DNA of 64,000 nucleotides from Sporolactobacillus sp. THM19-2 (GTDB lineage Bacteria > Bacillota > Bacilli > Bacillales > Sporolactobacillaceae), in assembly GCF_004153195.1 (NCBI RefSeq), contig NZ_SEMC01000002.1:124001-188000 (forward strand), written 5' to 3'. This document shows positions 54,556-64,000 of this stretch, piece by piece; position 1 is the first letter of the stretch; the number at the start of each line of letters is the position of its first letter. The position numbers and the translations under genes are program-made. The notes below the pieces were generated by a model. The model did not search any database. It had not been told where the DNA came from and saw only the letters and a list, made by a program, of their open reading frames with translations.

Positions 54556-56274
54556 TTATTTCATTTTTGTTTTGACATATTCAAGCACTTCGTCTGCTGT
54601 GCTCAGGTTCAGGAAGGCTTCCTTATGTTTCGCCAGCTCTTCCTGCGACAGCGTCAGAAGCTGACTTCTGGCCGGCAGTATCGACGTTGCACTCATGCTG
54701 AATTCATCAAGGCCAAGTGCAAGGAGGAGCGGAATGGCTGTGGCGTCTCCTGCCATTTCACCACACATGCCGGCCCAGTGTCCCTCTTTATGTGCCGCAT
54801 CAATCACATGGCTGACCAGGCGAAGAATCGACGGGTTACACGGCTGATAGAGATAGGAGACGTGTTCGTTCATTCGGTCAGCTGCCATGGTGTACTGAAT
54901 CAAGTCGTTGGTCCCAATGCTGAAGAAATCAGCTTCTTTAGCAAACTGATCGGCCAGCACGGCGGCAGCAGGGATTTCCATCATCATGCCAACCTGAAGG
55001 TCGTCAGACACTTTCGTTCCTGCAGCAACGAGCTTGTCCTTCTCTTCAAGCAGAATCTTCTTTGCCTCACGGAATTCATTGATTGTTGCAATCATCGGGA
55101 ACATGATCCGCAGCTTGCCAAATGCACTGGCGCGAAGCAGGGCACGCAGCTGTGTACGGAAGATATCCTGCCGTTCAAGACAGAGACGAATGGCACGAAA
55201 GCCAAGAAACGGATTCATTTCTTCCGGCAGCGGCAAATACTTCAGTTTCTTATCCCCGCCGATGTCCAGTGTCCGGATGACAACCGGCTTGCCCTTCATT
55301 TTTTCAACAACTTCTTTGTAAGCATCGAACTGCTCATCTTCAGTCGGAAGCTGATCGCGTCCCATGTAAAGGAATTCCGTCCGATAGAGGCCAATCGCTT
55401 CACCGCCATTATTGACCACCCCGGTGACGTCCCCGGGGTTTCCGATGTTTGCCCCGAGAATGACGTGAGCGCCATCCTTCGTTTTTGTCGGTTCATTAAC
55501 GAGCTTCTTCCACTCCGCCTGCTGTTCTTTATAGGCGGCAGCTTTCTGGCTGTATGCTTTGATCTCTTCATCCGTCGGATCGAGAATTACTTCGCCGTTC
55601 AGGCCGTCGACAATGGCCGTCTCACCATCTTTTGCCTTCTCAAGAACGATTTTCGTGCCGACAACGGCCGGAATTTCCATTGAACGCGACATGATCGCCG
55701 AATGCGAAGTCCGGCCGCCGACATTTGTTGCAAAGCCCTTGACGTATTTCCGGTTCAGCTGTGCGGTATCAGAAGGCGTCAGATCCTCAGCAATAATGAC
55801 GGTTTCTTCTGTGATGGACGCCGGAGAAGTGAAGGATACGCCAAGCAGATGAGCGAGCAGCCGTTTCGACACATCCCGAACATCAGCGGCTCTTTCCCTC
55901 ATATAGGCATTATCGCTCATGCTTTCAAAAGTCTGAATAAAGAAGGTGGATACATCCTGAAGTGCCGACTCGGCACTCAGAGAGTCGCTGTCGATTTTAC
56001 TTTCAATCTGACCAACAAATTCAGGGTCACTCAGGAACATCAGATGTGCGGAAAAAACTTCTGCTTTATCCTTCCCCAGTTCCCGTTCGGCCGTAGCCTT
56101 GATTTCATTCAGTTCTTTCTTTGATATATCCAGTGCATCGTTCAGTTTTTTCTTTTCAGCTTCTTTATCTTCGACTGTCTTTCTTTCGAAGGACAGATCC
56201 GGATTTCTCAGGATAAATGTTTTGGCAATGGCGATTCCCGCTGAAGCGGCAATCCCTTTAATCTTCTCTGTCAT
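54556..56274 (-). CDS. ptsI: PTS Enzyme I
   Basis: 572 residues, normal EI length. It takes phosphate from PEP and passes it to HPr. The phospho-histidine is H191 in [13 protein letters not shown]; the PEP-binding barrel shows [29 protein letters not shown] and the cysteine in [11 protein letters not shown]. Its ATG overlaps the ptsH stop, so the two are translationally coupled. Last gene of fruK-fruA-ptsH-ptsI. Confidence 0.97.
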   Translation of the reverse strand: MTEKIKGIAASAGIAIAKTFILRNPDLSFERKTVEDKEAEKKKLNDALDISKKELNEIKATAERELGKDKAEVFSAHLMFLSDPEFVGQIESKIDSDSLSAESALQDVSTFFIQTFESMSDNAYMRERAADVRDVSKRLLAHLLGVSFTSPASITEETVIIAEDLTPSDTAQLNRKYVKGFATNVGGRTSHSAIMSRSMEIPAVVGTKIVLEKAKDGETAIVDGLNGEVILDPTDEEIKAYSQKAAAYKEQQAEWKKLVNEPTKTKDGAHVILGANIGNPGDVTGVVNNGGEAIGLYRTEFLYMGRDQLPTEDEQFDAYKEVVEKMKGKPVVIRTLDIGGDKKLKYLPLPEEMNPFLGFRAIRLCLERQDIFRTQLRALLRASAFGKLRIMFPMIATINEFREAKKILLEEKDKLVAAGTKVSDDLQVGMMMEIPAAAVLADQFAKEADFFSIGTNDLIQYTMAADRMNEHVSYLYQPCNPSILRLVSHVIDAAHKEGHWAGMCGEMAGDATAIPLLLALGLDEFSMSATSILPARSQLLTLSQEELAKHKEAFLNLSTADEVLEYVKTKMK

Positions 56275-56543
56275 TGTTTTTCACCCAACCCTTCAGAAAT
56301 AAAAACTTCAGCAATTCCGGTCAATGCATCTTCTTCATCAGATCCTCTGGCTGTGACTTTGACGACCGCCCCCTGCTGAATACCCATAGCCATGACACCC
56401 ATAATCGACTTCAGATTTGCATGCTTTCCATTACTCTCTATCGTTAAATCCGAGCTGTACTGACTGGCTTTATTTATCAGTTTCGTTGCGGGGCGCGCAT
56501 GAACGCCGGATTCACTTGTTACTTTTAACAGCTGTTCTGCCAT
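56271..56543 (-). CDS. ptsH: HPr phosphocarrier protein
   Basis: 90 residues. Catalytic H15 ([10 protein letters not shown]) receives phosphate from EI; regulatory S46 (NLKSIMGVM) is the HPr-kinase site that makes HPr a CcpA co-repressor in Firmicutes. It lies 182 bp after fruA with its own promoter and cre site, and overlaps ptsI. Confidence 0.97.
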   Translation of the reverse strand: MAEQLLKVTSESGVHARPATKLINKASQYSSDLTIESNGKHANLKSIMGVMAMGIQQGAVVKVTARGSDEEDALTGIAEVFISEGLGEKQ

Positions 56544-56639
56544 TTTTTAAAATCCCCTTTTTTGTTCGAAAAATCCGGAACAGAAGTTCTTCCGGATGTC
56601 GAACAGCTATAATCATCAAACTGTAACCGCAACAGTATT

Positions 56640-56677
56640 ATTATAGCAACTGATCGAACGCTTTGAAAGCGAGTACA
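56640..56677 (-). promoter_or_regulatory. ptsHI promoter with overlapping cre site
   Basis: Minus-strand -10 TATAAT (56640-56645) with a weak -35 TTTCAA (56663-56668). The sequence TTGAAAGCGAGTACA (56663-56677, plus strand) matches the cre consensus WTGNAARCGNWWWCA at 14 of 15 positions and covers the -35. Confidence 0.6.
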
Positions 56678-56725
56678 TGAACTATTCCGGAATTCGTCAC
56701 AATTTATGGTAAAACCGGTGAAACA

Positions 56726-58642
56726 TCAGGCTCCGGCTGCTGCCTCTTTTTCAGAAAGTGGTTTTTTCCAGAATCCATAAATGACGGCAGTAACAACTGC
56801 ACCCAGGATAATAGCCAGCAGGTACAGGAACGGGTTGCCGCTGCTGACGAGCGGAATGACAAAAATACCCCCATGTGGCGGACGCAGACCGATACCAAAC
56901 AGAAGGGTCAGACCACCGGCCAGTGCAGAACCAATTGTTGAAGAGACGATGACCCGCAGGGGATCTGCCGCCCCGAACGGAATGGCTCCTTCAGAAATAA
57001 AAGCTGCACCCAGGACATAAGCGACTTTTCCCGCATCACGCTGCGTCTTCGTAAATTTACGGGCAAACAGTGTCGTCGCAAGCGCCATGCCCAATGGAGG
57101 CACCATCCCGCCGGCCATCACGGCCGCCTGCGGATAGAAATTTCCAGCGCTGATCATGGCGATGCCGAATGTGAAGGCGATCTTGTTAAAAGGTCCGCCC
57201 AGATCCACACCCATCATGCCACCAAGAAGCAGGCCGAGAATAACCAGGTTACCTGTACCCATCCCGCCGAGCCACTGGGTCATCGCTGTAACGAACAGGC
57301 TGATCGGCTGATTAATCAGGAACATCAGGCTGCCTGTGACAAAGATACCAAGCAGCGGAAAAATCAGCACCGGCTTCAGACCGTCAAGTGACTGCGGCCA
57401 TTTTCTGAACAGCCACTTAATCAGCTGAACAACATATCCGGCAAGAAAACCGGCAATCAGGCCGCCGAGAAAGCCGGCATTGCTGGTAAAGGCCATCAAG
57501 CCGCCAACCATGCCTGGAGCAAGGCCGGGACGGTCGGCGATGCTCATCGCAATGAATCCGGCCAGGATCGGGATCATCAGGAACAGGGCGTTGCCATTTC
57601 CAATATAACTGAGTAAATCAGCAAAATTGTGTACGTCTGTGGCGTGGGCAATCGGCTGAAGACGGATACCCGTAAACGTAGCGATCATATAAGAAATGGC
57701 GATCAGAATCCCGCCGCCGACGACGAACGGCAGCATATACGTAATCCCGTTCATCAGATTCCTGTAAATACTTGACTGCTTCGGCTCCTCTGAAGCCACT
57801 TTTTCAGAGTGGCTCCCGTCGCCCTGATAAACCGGTGCTTTGCCTTCAAGAACGTCCTGAATCAACTCTTCCGGTTTCCGGATACCGTCTGTCACCGGTG
57901 CCTGAACAAGGGGCTTCCCTTTAAACGGTTCAATATCAATCTTGATACTGGCCGCAACAATGATCCCCTTTGCTTTGGCAATTTCATCCGGCTGCAGTTT
58001 ATTCTTGATTCCTGTCGAACCATTTGTCTGCACCTTAATGGAGACGCCCATCTCCCTTGCTTTCTGCTTCAGCGCATCGGCTGCCATGTATGTATGGGCA
58101 ATACCGGTCGGGCACCCTGTCACGGCAAGAATCTGATAACCCTCTTCTTTTTGCGCCGGTGCTTCTTCAGCGGCCACGTTCTTGCTCTTTGCTTCCTGGT
58201 CGTCGAACAGTCCGACGATCTCATCGGCAGTCTGCGCCTTCATCAGTTTCTCTCTGAACTCCGGACGGATGAGGAACGTGGACAGAGTCGACAGAGCTTC
58301 CAGATGGGTCGCGTTTGCTCCCTCTCCGGCAGCAATCATAAAAAAGAGATGCGCCGGTTTTCCGTCCAGCGACTGGAAGTCAATTCCTTCCTTCGATCGT
58401 CCAAAGGCTATTGCCGCTTCTTTTACAGCAGGTGTCTTTGAGTGCGGAATAGCTACCCCGTCTCCGACGCCTGTTGTACTTTGTTCTTCGCGCTTGTCAA
58501 TCGCTGCACGGTAAGCCGCCGGATCATTCAGCTTCCCCGCTTTATTCAATGTTTCCGCAAGTTCGTCCAGTACATCTTTCTTCGTCGTACTTTTCAAATC
58601 CAGATTGACAGTTGCTGCCGTCAACAGATCTGTTACCTTCAT
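56726..58642 (-). CDS. fruA: Fructose PTS permease EIIABC
   Basis: 638 residues in the order EIIA, EIIB, EIIC, typical of FruA. EIIA phospho-histidine H67 (GDGVAIPHSKT); EIIB cysteine in LAVTGCPTGIAHTYMAA; EIIC from about residue 295 with GVDLGGPFNKIAFTFG. It imports fructose as fructose 1-phosphate, the substrate of the fruK product. AAGGA lies nine bases before the ATG at 58642; the frame extends upstream without homology. It follows fruK by 60 bp. Confidence 0.95.
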   Translation of the reverse strand: MKVTDLLTAATVNLDLKSTTKKDVLDELAETLNKAGKLNDPAAYRAAIDKREEQSTTGVGDGVAIPHSKTPAVKEAAIAFGRSKEGIDFQSLDGKPAHLFFMIAAGEGANATHLEALSTLSTFLIRPEFREKLMKAQTADEIVGLFDDQEAKSKNVAAEEAPAQKEEGYQILAVTGCPTGIAHTYMAADALKQKAREMGVSIKVQTNGSTGIKNKLQPDEIAKAKGIIVAASIKIDIEPFKGKPLVQAPVTDGIRKPEELIQDVLEGKAPVYQGDGSHSEKVASEEPKQSSIYRNLMNGITYMLPFVVGGGILIAISYMIATFTGIRLQPIAHATDVHNFADLLSYIGNGNALFLMIPILAGFIAMSIADRPGLAPGMVGGLMAFTSNAGFLGGLIAGFLAGYVVQLIKWLFRKWPQSLDGLKPVLIFPLLGIFVTGSLMFLINQPISLFVTAMTQWLGGMGTGNLVILGLLLGGMMGVDLGGPFNKIAFTFGIAMISAGNFYPQAAVMAGGMVPPLGMALATTLFARKFTKTQRDAGKVAYVLGAAFISEGAIPFGAADPLRVIVSSTIGSALAGGLTLLFGIGLRPPHGGIFVIPLVSSGNPFLYLLAIILGAVVTAVIYGFWKKPLSEKEAAAGA

Positions 58643-58702
58643 ACTTGTTTTTCCTTCCTCTCTTTTCTTTCTTTTATTCTCCCGTCCCGGCAAAGCCGGC
58701 GA

Positions 58703-59614
58703 TCAGATTTTACTGATCGTAATCTGGGGCAGCACTTCATCGACTTTTTCTTTTGTTGCCAGATCGACTGAAAAAGCCGTTGCACTTCCAGTTGCCGCGC
58801 CCTTGCGAAAGGCTTTTTTAAAGTCTCCGCTGACCACATATTCCGAAAGGAAACCGGCTACAAGAGAGTCTCCTGCTCCAACGGAATTTTTCAAAACGCC
58901 TTTAGCTGGCGGGGCATACAGATACTGATCTTTGTCTATATAGATGGCCCCTTTGCCCCCCATAGACACAATCACGTGATCAATGCCCTCTTCAACCAGT
59001 TTTCTTCCATATTTCTTCACATCTTCGAATGTTTCAACTGTCACGCCGTAATATTCACCCAACTCATGGTGATTCGGTTTAACGAGAAAAGGCCGGGCTT
59101 CGACAGCCTTCCGGAACGCTTCACCGCTTGTATCAGCAACAACTTTGACCCCGCTTCTTCTTACCTTTTCCATCATTTCTTTATAGATGGTGACCGGAAG
59201 CGTTGCAGGGCGACTGCCTGAAAGAACCAGAATATCCTGATCGGTCAGCTTTTCCAGTTTTGAGAACAGGGCCGCAAGCTGCGCATCTGTGATCTCCGGA
59301 GCCACACCGTTGATTTCTGTTTCTGTGTCGCTTTTCAGTTTGACATTGATCCGCGTATCCCCGTCAACAGGGACAAAATCGGCATCGATTCCTTCATCGG
59401 CCAGTTTTTCTATGATAAATTCGCCGGTAAAGCCGCCGATAAAGCCCAGACATTCCGATGCCTCGCCTAAATGCTTCAGGACACGTGACACATTGATGCC
59501 CTTTCCTCCGGCCATCTTCCGGTCCGATATGACATGATTCAGTTCACCGGCTTTAAAATGATCAACCTGAACAAAGTAATCGATTGCCGGATTGAGCGTT
59601 ACTGTATAAATCAT
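58703..59614 (-). CDS. fruK: 1-phosphofructokinase
   Basis: 303 residues of the PfkB family. TVTLNPAIDYFV at the N-terminus, GGKGINVSRVL near residue 38, and the C-terminal GAGDSLVAGFL with the catalytic aspartate. It phosphorylates fructose 1-phosphate to the 1,6-bisphosphate. The frame extends to 59662, but homology starts at the ATG at 59614. First gene of the cluster; no fruR repressor gene precedes it within the window. Confidence 0.95.
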   Translation of the reverse strand: MIYTVTLNPAIDYFVQVDHFKAGELNHVISDRKMAGGKGINVSRVLKHLGEASECLGFIGGFTGEFIIEKLADEGIDADFVPVDGDTRINVKLKSDTETEINGVAPEITDAQLAALFSKLEKLTDQDILVLSGSRPATLPVTIYKEMMEKVRRSGVKVVADTSGEAFRKAVEARPFLVKPNHHELGEYYGVTVETFEDVKKYGRKLVEEGIDHVIVSMGGKGAIYIDKDQYLYAPPAKGVLKNSVGAGDSLVAGFLSEYVVSGDFKKAFRKGAATGSATAFSVDLATKEKVDEVLPQITISKI

Positions 59615-59642
59615 CTGTGGATCAACCTTTCTTTTTTTCTTA

Positions 59643-59656
59643 CCGTTAGAGAACGG
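59643..59656. promoter_or_regulatory. Inverted repeat before fruK
   Basis: CCGTT-N4-AACGG lies about 30 bp upstream of the fruK start, a position suited to a repressor such as FruR. The identity of the binding protein is a guess. Confidence 0.35.
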
Positions 59657-59831
59657 ATACATTTTCTATTATTATCTGCAAGTAGAGATACAGTAAACCT
59701 CATATATATCTTTTTTCATTATAGAGTTGGAAGACTTCATAATCAATCAAAAAAGATCAGATTCTGTCATAACCTGTCTGCATATAATGGAATACGCACA
59801 TGTAAGACGCCCGGAAGGCCTGTTTTCAGAT

Positions 59832-59867
59832 ATAAAAAAAGAGCTGTCCCGAAGGCAACTCTTTTTC
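59832..59867 (-). terminator. Terminator of the qox operon
   Basis: Minus-strand AAAGAGTTGCC, TTCG loop, GGACAGCTCTTT (one bulge) followed by a T-rich tract, about 20 bp after the qoxD stop. Confidence 0.82.
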
Positions 59868-59887
59868 AGTATGCTTATGATCAAATT

Positions 59888-60205
59888 TTACAGGGCATAG
59901 GCCAGAATCCAGATTGTTCCTGCAACCACAGCGAAGGCAACAAAGAGTCCGAAAAGAAGCCCGATCAGCTGATGCACAGGCTCCGTGCCTTCTGTAACAT
60001 GCATGAACATGAACAACTGGATAAAGGCCTGGAGAATAGCAAGGGCAACGATAATTGTGAGCGTCATGTAAACCGGCAGGGACAGCCCGACAGCCACCCA
60101 CAGTGCGAGAAACGTCAGCGCCAGGGAAAGAATCAGACCGATTACCTGTTTCCAGGGAAAACCCGCATGTTTGTTTACTGCAGCATGATTTTCATTTTCC
60201 TGCAT
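59888..60205 (-). CDS. qoxD: Quinol oxidase subunit IV
   Basis: 105 residues with three membrane segments, the small CyoD/QoxD subunit (FPWKQVIGLILSLALTFLAL, FMFMHVTEGTEP). It helps assembly of the aa3-type quinol oxidase. It starts one base after the qoxC stop. Last gene of the operon. Confidence 0.92.
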   Translation of the reverse strand: MQENENHAAVNKHAGFPWKQVIGLILSLALTFLALWVAVGLSLPVYMTLTIIVALAILQAFIQLFMFMHVTEGTEPVHQLIGLLFGLFVAFAVVAGTIWILAYAL

Positions 60206-60206
60206 G

Positions 60207-60836
60207 TTATATCACCAGCCCCGTTAAATATACTGCCGTGAAGATGAAGATCCAGACCACATCAAGAAAGTGCCAGTACAGACCGACCATGAATGCCTTA
60301 CGTGCGGTCACCGCTGTGATACCGCGCTGAGCCAGCTGGATCAGAATGCCCGTGACCCAGACAATACCCAGTGCCACGTGGCATCCGTGCGTGCCAAGCA
60401 GGACAAAGAATCCCGAAAGGAAAGCACTTGTGGAGAGGGTCGCCCCTTCGTGTACGGCGTAAACATAAAATTCGTTTGCTTCAAGGCCGATGAATACGAG
60501 ACCAAGCAGGACCGTTACGGTCAGCCAGAAGATCAGGCCTTTGTTATTATGCCGCCGCAGTTCCATTGTACTCAGGCTGCAGGTAAAACTGCTGACCAGA
60601 AGAACGATGGTCTCGGCCATAACCGGTCCGATTTCGAACAGATCCTTCGCCGTCGGTCCGCCGGCCGTATGGCTCTGAAGCACGATATAGGAACCGAACA
60701 GCGTCCCAAACAGAACCAGTTCGGCCGCAAGAAACATCCAGAAGCCGACGATTCGAAGATCTCCTTCTTCCGTCGTGTATTCCAGGGGCATTTTTTTTCT
60801 GTCTTTTGCGTCTAAACTCAGAGGTGATTCACTCAT
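60207..60836 (-). CDS. qoxC: Quinol oxidase subunit III
   Basis: 209 residues with five membrane segments, the short COX3 form used by quinol oxidases. GFWMFLAAELVLFGTLFGSY and GTHGCHVALGIVWV are typical. GGGGAGG lies eight bases before the ATG, and the start overlaps the qoxB stop. Confidence 0.94.
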   Translation of the reverse strand: MSESPLSLDAKDRKKMPLEYTTEEGDLRIVGFWMFLAAELVLFGTLFGSYIVLQSHTAGGPTAKDLFEIGPVMAETIVLLVSSFTCSLSTMELRRHNNKGLIFWLTVTVLLGLVFIGLEANEFYVYAVHEGATLSTSAFLSGFFVLLGTHGCHVALGIVWVTGILIQLAQRGITAVTARKAFMVGLYWHFLDVVWIFIFTAVYLTGLVI

Positions 60837-62803
60837 CAGGATAACCTCCCCGCAGCACGTTCGGTACGTTCAATCTCATCGACCGGGATAATATGATGGT
60901 CGTTATAGACAAACGAACGTACGATCATGCAGATGATGACAGCGATCGTTCCCGGAATCGCCATCCAGTACCATTCAAAGACGAGCCCGAAGCCGGCGAC
61001 AAACATAAACGCCGACATGATGAACGGTATGCCGGTATTGTTCGGCATGTGAATCGGCCTGATCGGCCGCTGTTTCGGCGCCCTGCCTGCTCTTTTATCT
61101 TCCTTCATGGCTTCAAACGGGTCACGCGTGGACACCGTTGGAATATGAACAAAGTTATATTCCGGAGCAGGCGAAGAAGTGGACCACTCGAGCGTGCGAC
61201 CGTCCCATGGATCGCCTGTTGTATCCCTTTTTCCCTTAATAGCGCTAGATACAATATTCCAGGCCATCAGGATGAAGCCAAGGCCCATTCCAAATGCGCC
61301 AATTGTGATAATGAAGTTAATCGGCGCCCATCCGAGTCCCCAGGGATAGGTGTACATCCGCCGTGTCATGCCCATCAGGCCGAGGAAGTACATCGGCATG
61401 AAACAGATATTAAAGGAAATCATAAAGACCCAGAAGGACCATTTACCCTTTTTTTCATCCAGAAGATAACCGAATATCTTCGGCCACCAGTAATGCAGCG
61501 CGCAGAAAATACCGAAGACTGTACCGGCAATCAGTGTACTGTGGAAGTGAGCCACAAGGAAGTAGCTGTTGTGATATTGATAGTCGGCAGGAGCCATCGC
61601 CAGCATGACACCGGTCACTCCGCCGATCGTGAAATTCGGGATAAAGGCCAGTGCCCAGAGCATGGGTGTTGTAAATTGTATTCGCCCTTTGTTCAGGGTA
61701 AACAGCCAGTTGAATATTTTCACACCAGTTGGTATGGCAATCAGCATCGTTGATATTGAGAAGAAGGCGTTGACCGGTGCCGTATTCCCCATCGTGAAAA
61801 AGTGGTGCAGCCAGGTCAGGAAGCTCAGGATTGAAATGGCAACCATTGACCAGACCATGACCGCATAGCCGAACAATGTCTTGTGTGCAAACGTCGCTAT
61901 GACTTCTGAGAATATGCCGAACACCGGCAGGAGCACGATGTAAACTTCAGGGTGCCCCCAGAACCAGAACAGATTCGCCCAGAGCATGGGCGAGCCGCCG
62001 CTGGCAATAGTAAAGAAGTGTGCCCCGAAAAGCCGGTCGATCGTCATCAGCGCGAGGGCAACGGTAAATGCCGGGAAGGCAAACATAATGATGACCGATG
62101 TAATCAGGATCGACCAGGTGAACATGGGCATTTTAAACAGAGTCATGCCCGGTGCCCTCATTTTCAGGATCGTGACCAGGAAGTTAATCCCGGTCGCAAG
62201 TGACCCGATACCGGAGATCTGCACCCCGATCAGATAATAGTTCTGTCCGACCCCCGGGTTCAGCTCCGACCCGGCATAAGGTGCATAACTTGACCATCCG
62301 GCATCCGGAGAGCCCCCAATAACAAAGGACAGGTTGAACAACATGGCCCCAAAGAAGAAGAGCCAGAAGCTCAGGGCGTTCAGAAAAGGATACGCCACAT
62401 CACGGGCACCGATCTGAAGCGGCACGGCGATGTTCATCAATCCGAAAATAAACGGCATGGCAACAAAAATAATCATGATCGTCCCGTGTGTGGTAAAGAC
62501 CTGATTATAGTGATCCGCGCTAAGAAAATTCATGCCCGGAAGTGCAAGCTGCGTCCGCATCATCAAAGCGTCCACACCGCCGCGGAACAGCATCAGCAGC
62601 GAGGCAATAATATACATGATGCCGATTTTCTTATGATCGACTGTGGTCAGCCATTCGTTCCACAGCCATTTCCACTTTTTAAAATATGTCAGTACAACCA
62701 CGATAGCGATTGAAGCCAGAGCAATGGAGACGTCTGCCCCGTAGATCATTGGATCGCCGGTGACGAAGAACCATCCGAGAAATTCTTTAATTGATTCAAT
62801 CAT
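60836..62803 (-). CDS. qoxB: Quinol oxidase subunit I
   Basis: 655 residues, heme-copper oxidase core with about fourteen or fifteen membrane segments. Copper and heme ligands are visible: FTTHGTIMIIF, WFWGHPEVYIVLLPVFG, HHFFTMG and HFHSTLIAG. It reduces oxygen to water and pumps protons. AAGGAGG lies 11 bases before the ATG at 62803, which overlaps the end of qoxA; the frame extends to 62830. Confidence 0.96.
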   Translation of the reverse strand: MIESIKEFLGWFFVTGDPMIYGADVSIALASIAIVVVLTYFKKWKWLWNEWLTTVDHKKIGIMYIIASLLMLFRGGVDALMMRTQLALPGMNFLSADHYNQVFTTHGTIMIIFVAMPFIFGLMNIAVPLQIGARDVAYPFLNALSFWLFFFGAMLFNLSFVIGGSPDAGWSSYAPYAGSELNPGVGQNYYLIGVQISGIGSLATGINFLVTILKMRAPGMTLFKMPMFTWSILITSVIIMFAFPAFTVALALMTIDRLFGAHFFTIASGGSPMLWANLFWFWGHPEVYIVLLPVFGIFSEVIATFAHKTLFGYAVMVWSMVAISILSFLTWLHHFFTMGNTAPVNAFFSISTMLIAIPTGVKIFNWLFTLNKGRIQFTTPMLWALAFIPNFTIGGVTGVMLAMAPADYQYHNSYFLVAHFHSTLIAGTVFGIFCALHYWWPKIFGYLLDEKKGKWSFWVFMISFNICFMPMYFLGLMGMTRRMYTYPWGLGWAPINFIITIGAFGMGLGFILMAWNIVSSAIKGKRDTTGDPWDGRTLEWSTSSPAPEYNFVHIPTVSTRDPFEAMKEDKRAGRAPKQRPIRPIHMPNNTGIPFIMSAFMFVAGFGLVFEWYWMAIPGTIAVIICMIVRSFVYNDHHIIPVDEIERTERAAGRLS

Positions 62804-63740
62804 GGGAATGCCCACCTCCTTCGCCGTCATTCATGTCCATTCCGGGCATCGCATGATCAGCCGGTGATTTGCCGGCATCCAGCGCTTCCATCTGTGCTTT
62901 ATTGTAATTTTTTTCGGCAATTGCCGGGTATGAAGAGAATTCCTGCGGCTTGACCGTATTCGGCTCAAGCAGCTGTCTGAACTTCTCCTCAGTGAGCGCC
63001 GGTTTGTATTCCTTTGTATCGCTGACCCATTTATCAAACTCGGAAGCCGACCGCGCACTGACGGTAAAGGACATGTGTGAAAATCCCCGTCCGGAGTAAT
63101 TTGAGCTTCGGCCTTCATAATTGCCCGGCTTGTCGGCCTGCAGCCAGAGTTTCATCGGCATATCCGTCATGGTATACTGCTGACCGCCAAGCTCCGGCAC
63201 CCAGAATGCATTCATCGCGTCATAAGCGTGCAGTCTGAATTTCACAGGTGTTCCGGCGGGAATGACCACATAGTTCACTGTCTCGATTTTCTGATTCGGA
63301 TAACGGAACAGCCATTTCCACTGAACAGACATCACGTCGATAGTCAGCGCTTTGTTCTCTACTGTCTGCGGCGCAGCGGCTGTTGCTTTCGGCGCTTTGT
63401 CCAGGTCCCAGAGTGTTTTAATTGTCGGAACCGCCAGAAGGGTACAGATCACAACGGGCACAATCAGCCAGATGATTTCCAGTTTCCGGTTTCCTGTGTC
63501 GTTGGGATCATATCCCTTGCCTGATTTTCGGCCGAACCGAACCAGTACATAAATAAAGATAATAAGAACCACAGCCAGTACCAGACCCATCAAAATCAGC
63601 GACCAGACAATCAGGTGATACTGCTGACGTGCAACGGGTCCCTGAGGATTCAGTACAGCGATTTTTTCCGAACATCCGCCAAGGAGAATCAAAAGAGGTG
63701 CAAGTGCAGCCATTATCTTTAATTTGAAGGTCCTCTTCAT
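62796..63740 (-). CDS. qoxA: Quinol oxidase subunit II
   Basis: 314 residues. Lipoprotein signal (LLGGCSEK), two membrane segments, then a cupredoxin domain without the CuA cysteines, as expected for a menaquinol rather than cytochrome c oxidase. The C-terminus is Met/His/Gly-rich (AMPGMDMNDGEGGGHSHD), possibly metal-binding. The start at 63740 follows AAGGTAGAG; the frame extends to 63776. First gene of qoxABCD. Confidence 0.94.
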   Translation of the reverse strand: MKRTFKLKIMAALAPLLILLGGCSEKIAVLNPQGPVARQQYHLIVWSLILMGLVLAVVLIIFIYVLVRFGRKSGKGYDPNDTGNRKLEIIWLIVPVVICTLLAVPTIKTLWDLDKAPKATAAAPQTVENKALTIDVMSVQWKWLFRYPNQKIETVNYVVIPAGTPVKFRLHAYDAMNAFWVPELGGQQYTMTDMPMKLWLQADKPGNYEGRSSNYSGRGFSHMSFTVSARSASEFDKWVSDTKEYKPALTEEKFRQLLEPNTVKPQEFSSYPAIAEKNYNKAQMEALDAGKSPADHAMPGMDMNDGEGGGHSHD

Positions 63741-63813
63741 TGTCTCTACCTTCCCCCTTCCACAATGCAAAACCATTTACTACGACCTATATATTTTGTC
63801 GATAAACATTCAC

Positions 63814-63824
63814 ATTATAGCATA
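63814..63824 (-). promoter_or_regulatory. Extended -10 promoter of the qox operon
   Basis: TATGCTATAAT on the minus strand gives a consensus -10 with TG extension, about 75 bp before qoxA. Upstream (63908-63926) two TCACA motifs lie 11 bp apart, possible activator sites. The remainder up to 64000 shows no gene. Confidence 0.55.
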
Positions 63825-64000
63825 AACTTTTTATGATAGTTTAATTGAATATTTATTGCAGTGATATATTTAACATTGACAAGCCATATAGGGTCAGCAG
63901 TATTAATGTTCACATATTAATCACACATTTATTATATAAGAACCATCTCAAAATATAAAGCGTTTTCATTCATCCGGACAGAACTGTTTCCTGAACAGGC

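Overview
The window is a 64 kb stretch of chromosome from an endospore-forming member of the Bacillales with a mid-range GC content. The spore genes cwlJ, gerQ and a YaaH/SleL-type hydrolase, coproheme decarboxylase HemQ, a quinol oxidase, T-box and lysine riboswitches, and candidate cre, Fur and CodY sites support this. Many small blocks match Bacillus subtilis gene order (ywfO-ywgA, cwlJ-gerQ-ywdK, yclNOPQ, yhcEFGHI, ydbST, yoaS-yozG), but they are shuffled relative to each other. A Sporolactobacillus-like relative is possible; this is a guess from style, not a sequence search. I see no prophage, insertion sequence, CRISPR array, rRNA or tRNA.

Layout. 1-3.8 kb: end of a membrane protein gene, ywgA, ywfO, a HisJ-type phosphatase and an OsmC-family protein. 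4.1-12.1 kb: branched-chain amino acid block. leuABCD runs leftward from a T-box leader with a CUC (Leu) specifier. Divergently, ilvD has a candidate CodY site, a 22-codon leader peptide and competing hairpins, and is followed by a PanS-like transporter. 12.2-15.8 kb: beta-glucoside-type PTS permease with a cre site, an acetyltransferase and a tautomerase. 16-19.6 kb: petrobactin-type siderophore ABC operon with a Fur box. 20-22.7 kb: lipL and an amino acid permease. 22.8-27.6 kb: a yhcEFGHI-like GntR/ABC operon and a CPBP protease. 28-34 kb: pta, hemQ, cwlJ-gerQ, a DUF423 protein, a hydroxyacid dehydrogenase and the SleL-like enzyme. 35-45 kb: aminotransferases (MtnE-like, PatA, IlvE), a lysine-riboswitch-controlled permease, recQ, an isochorismatase and Hsp20. 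45-54.3 kb: an MFS transporter behind a terminator-bearing leader, yoaS/yozG-like pair, ydbST, ung, a 5'-nucleotidase and a class B PBP. 54.5-59.6 kb: fruK-fruA-ptsH-ptsI. 59.8-63.8 kb: qoxABCD.

How it works together. The leu operon and ilvD appear to sense branched-chain amino acids by different RNA devices. LeuA lacks the usual C-terminal feedback domain, so pathway control may rest mainly on gene expression. ilvE at 44 kb completes the last transamination. Carbon catabolite control is indicated at the PTS loci.

The least ordinary items are the ilvD leader, the short LeuA, two arrays of related 21-bp repeats (19.7 and 27.8 kb), four degenerate palindromes at 36.6-36.8 kb and the unassigned leader before the MFS gene. 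No clearly new multi-gene system was found.
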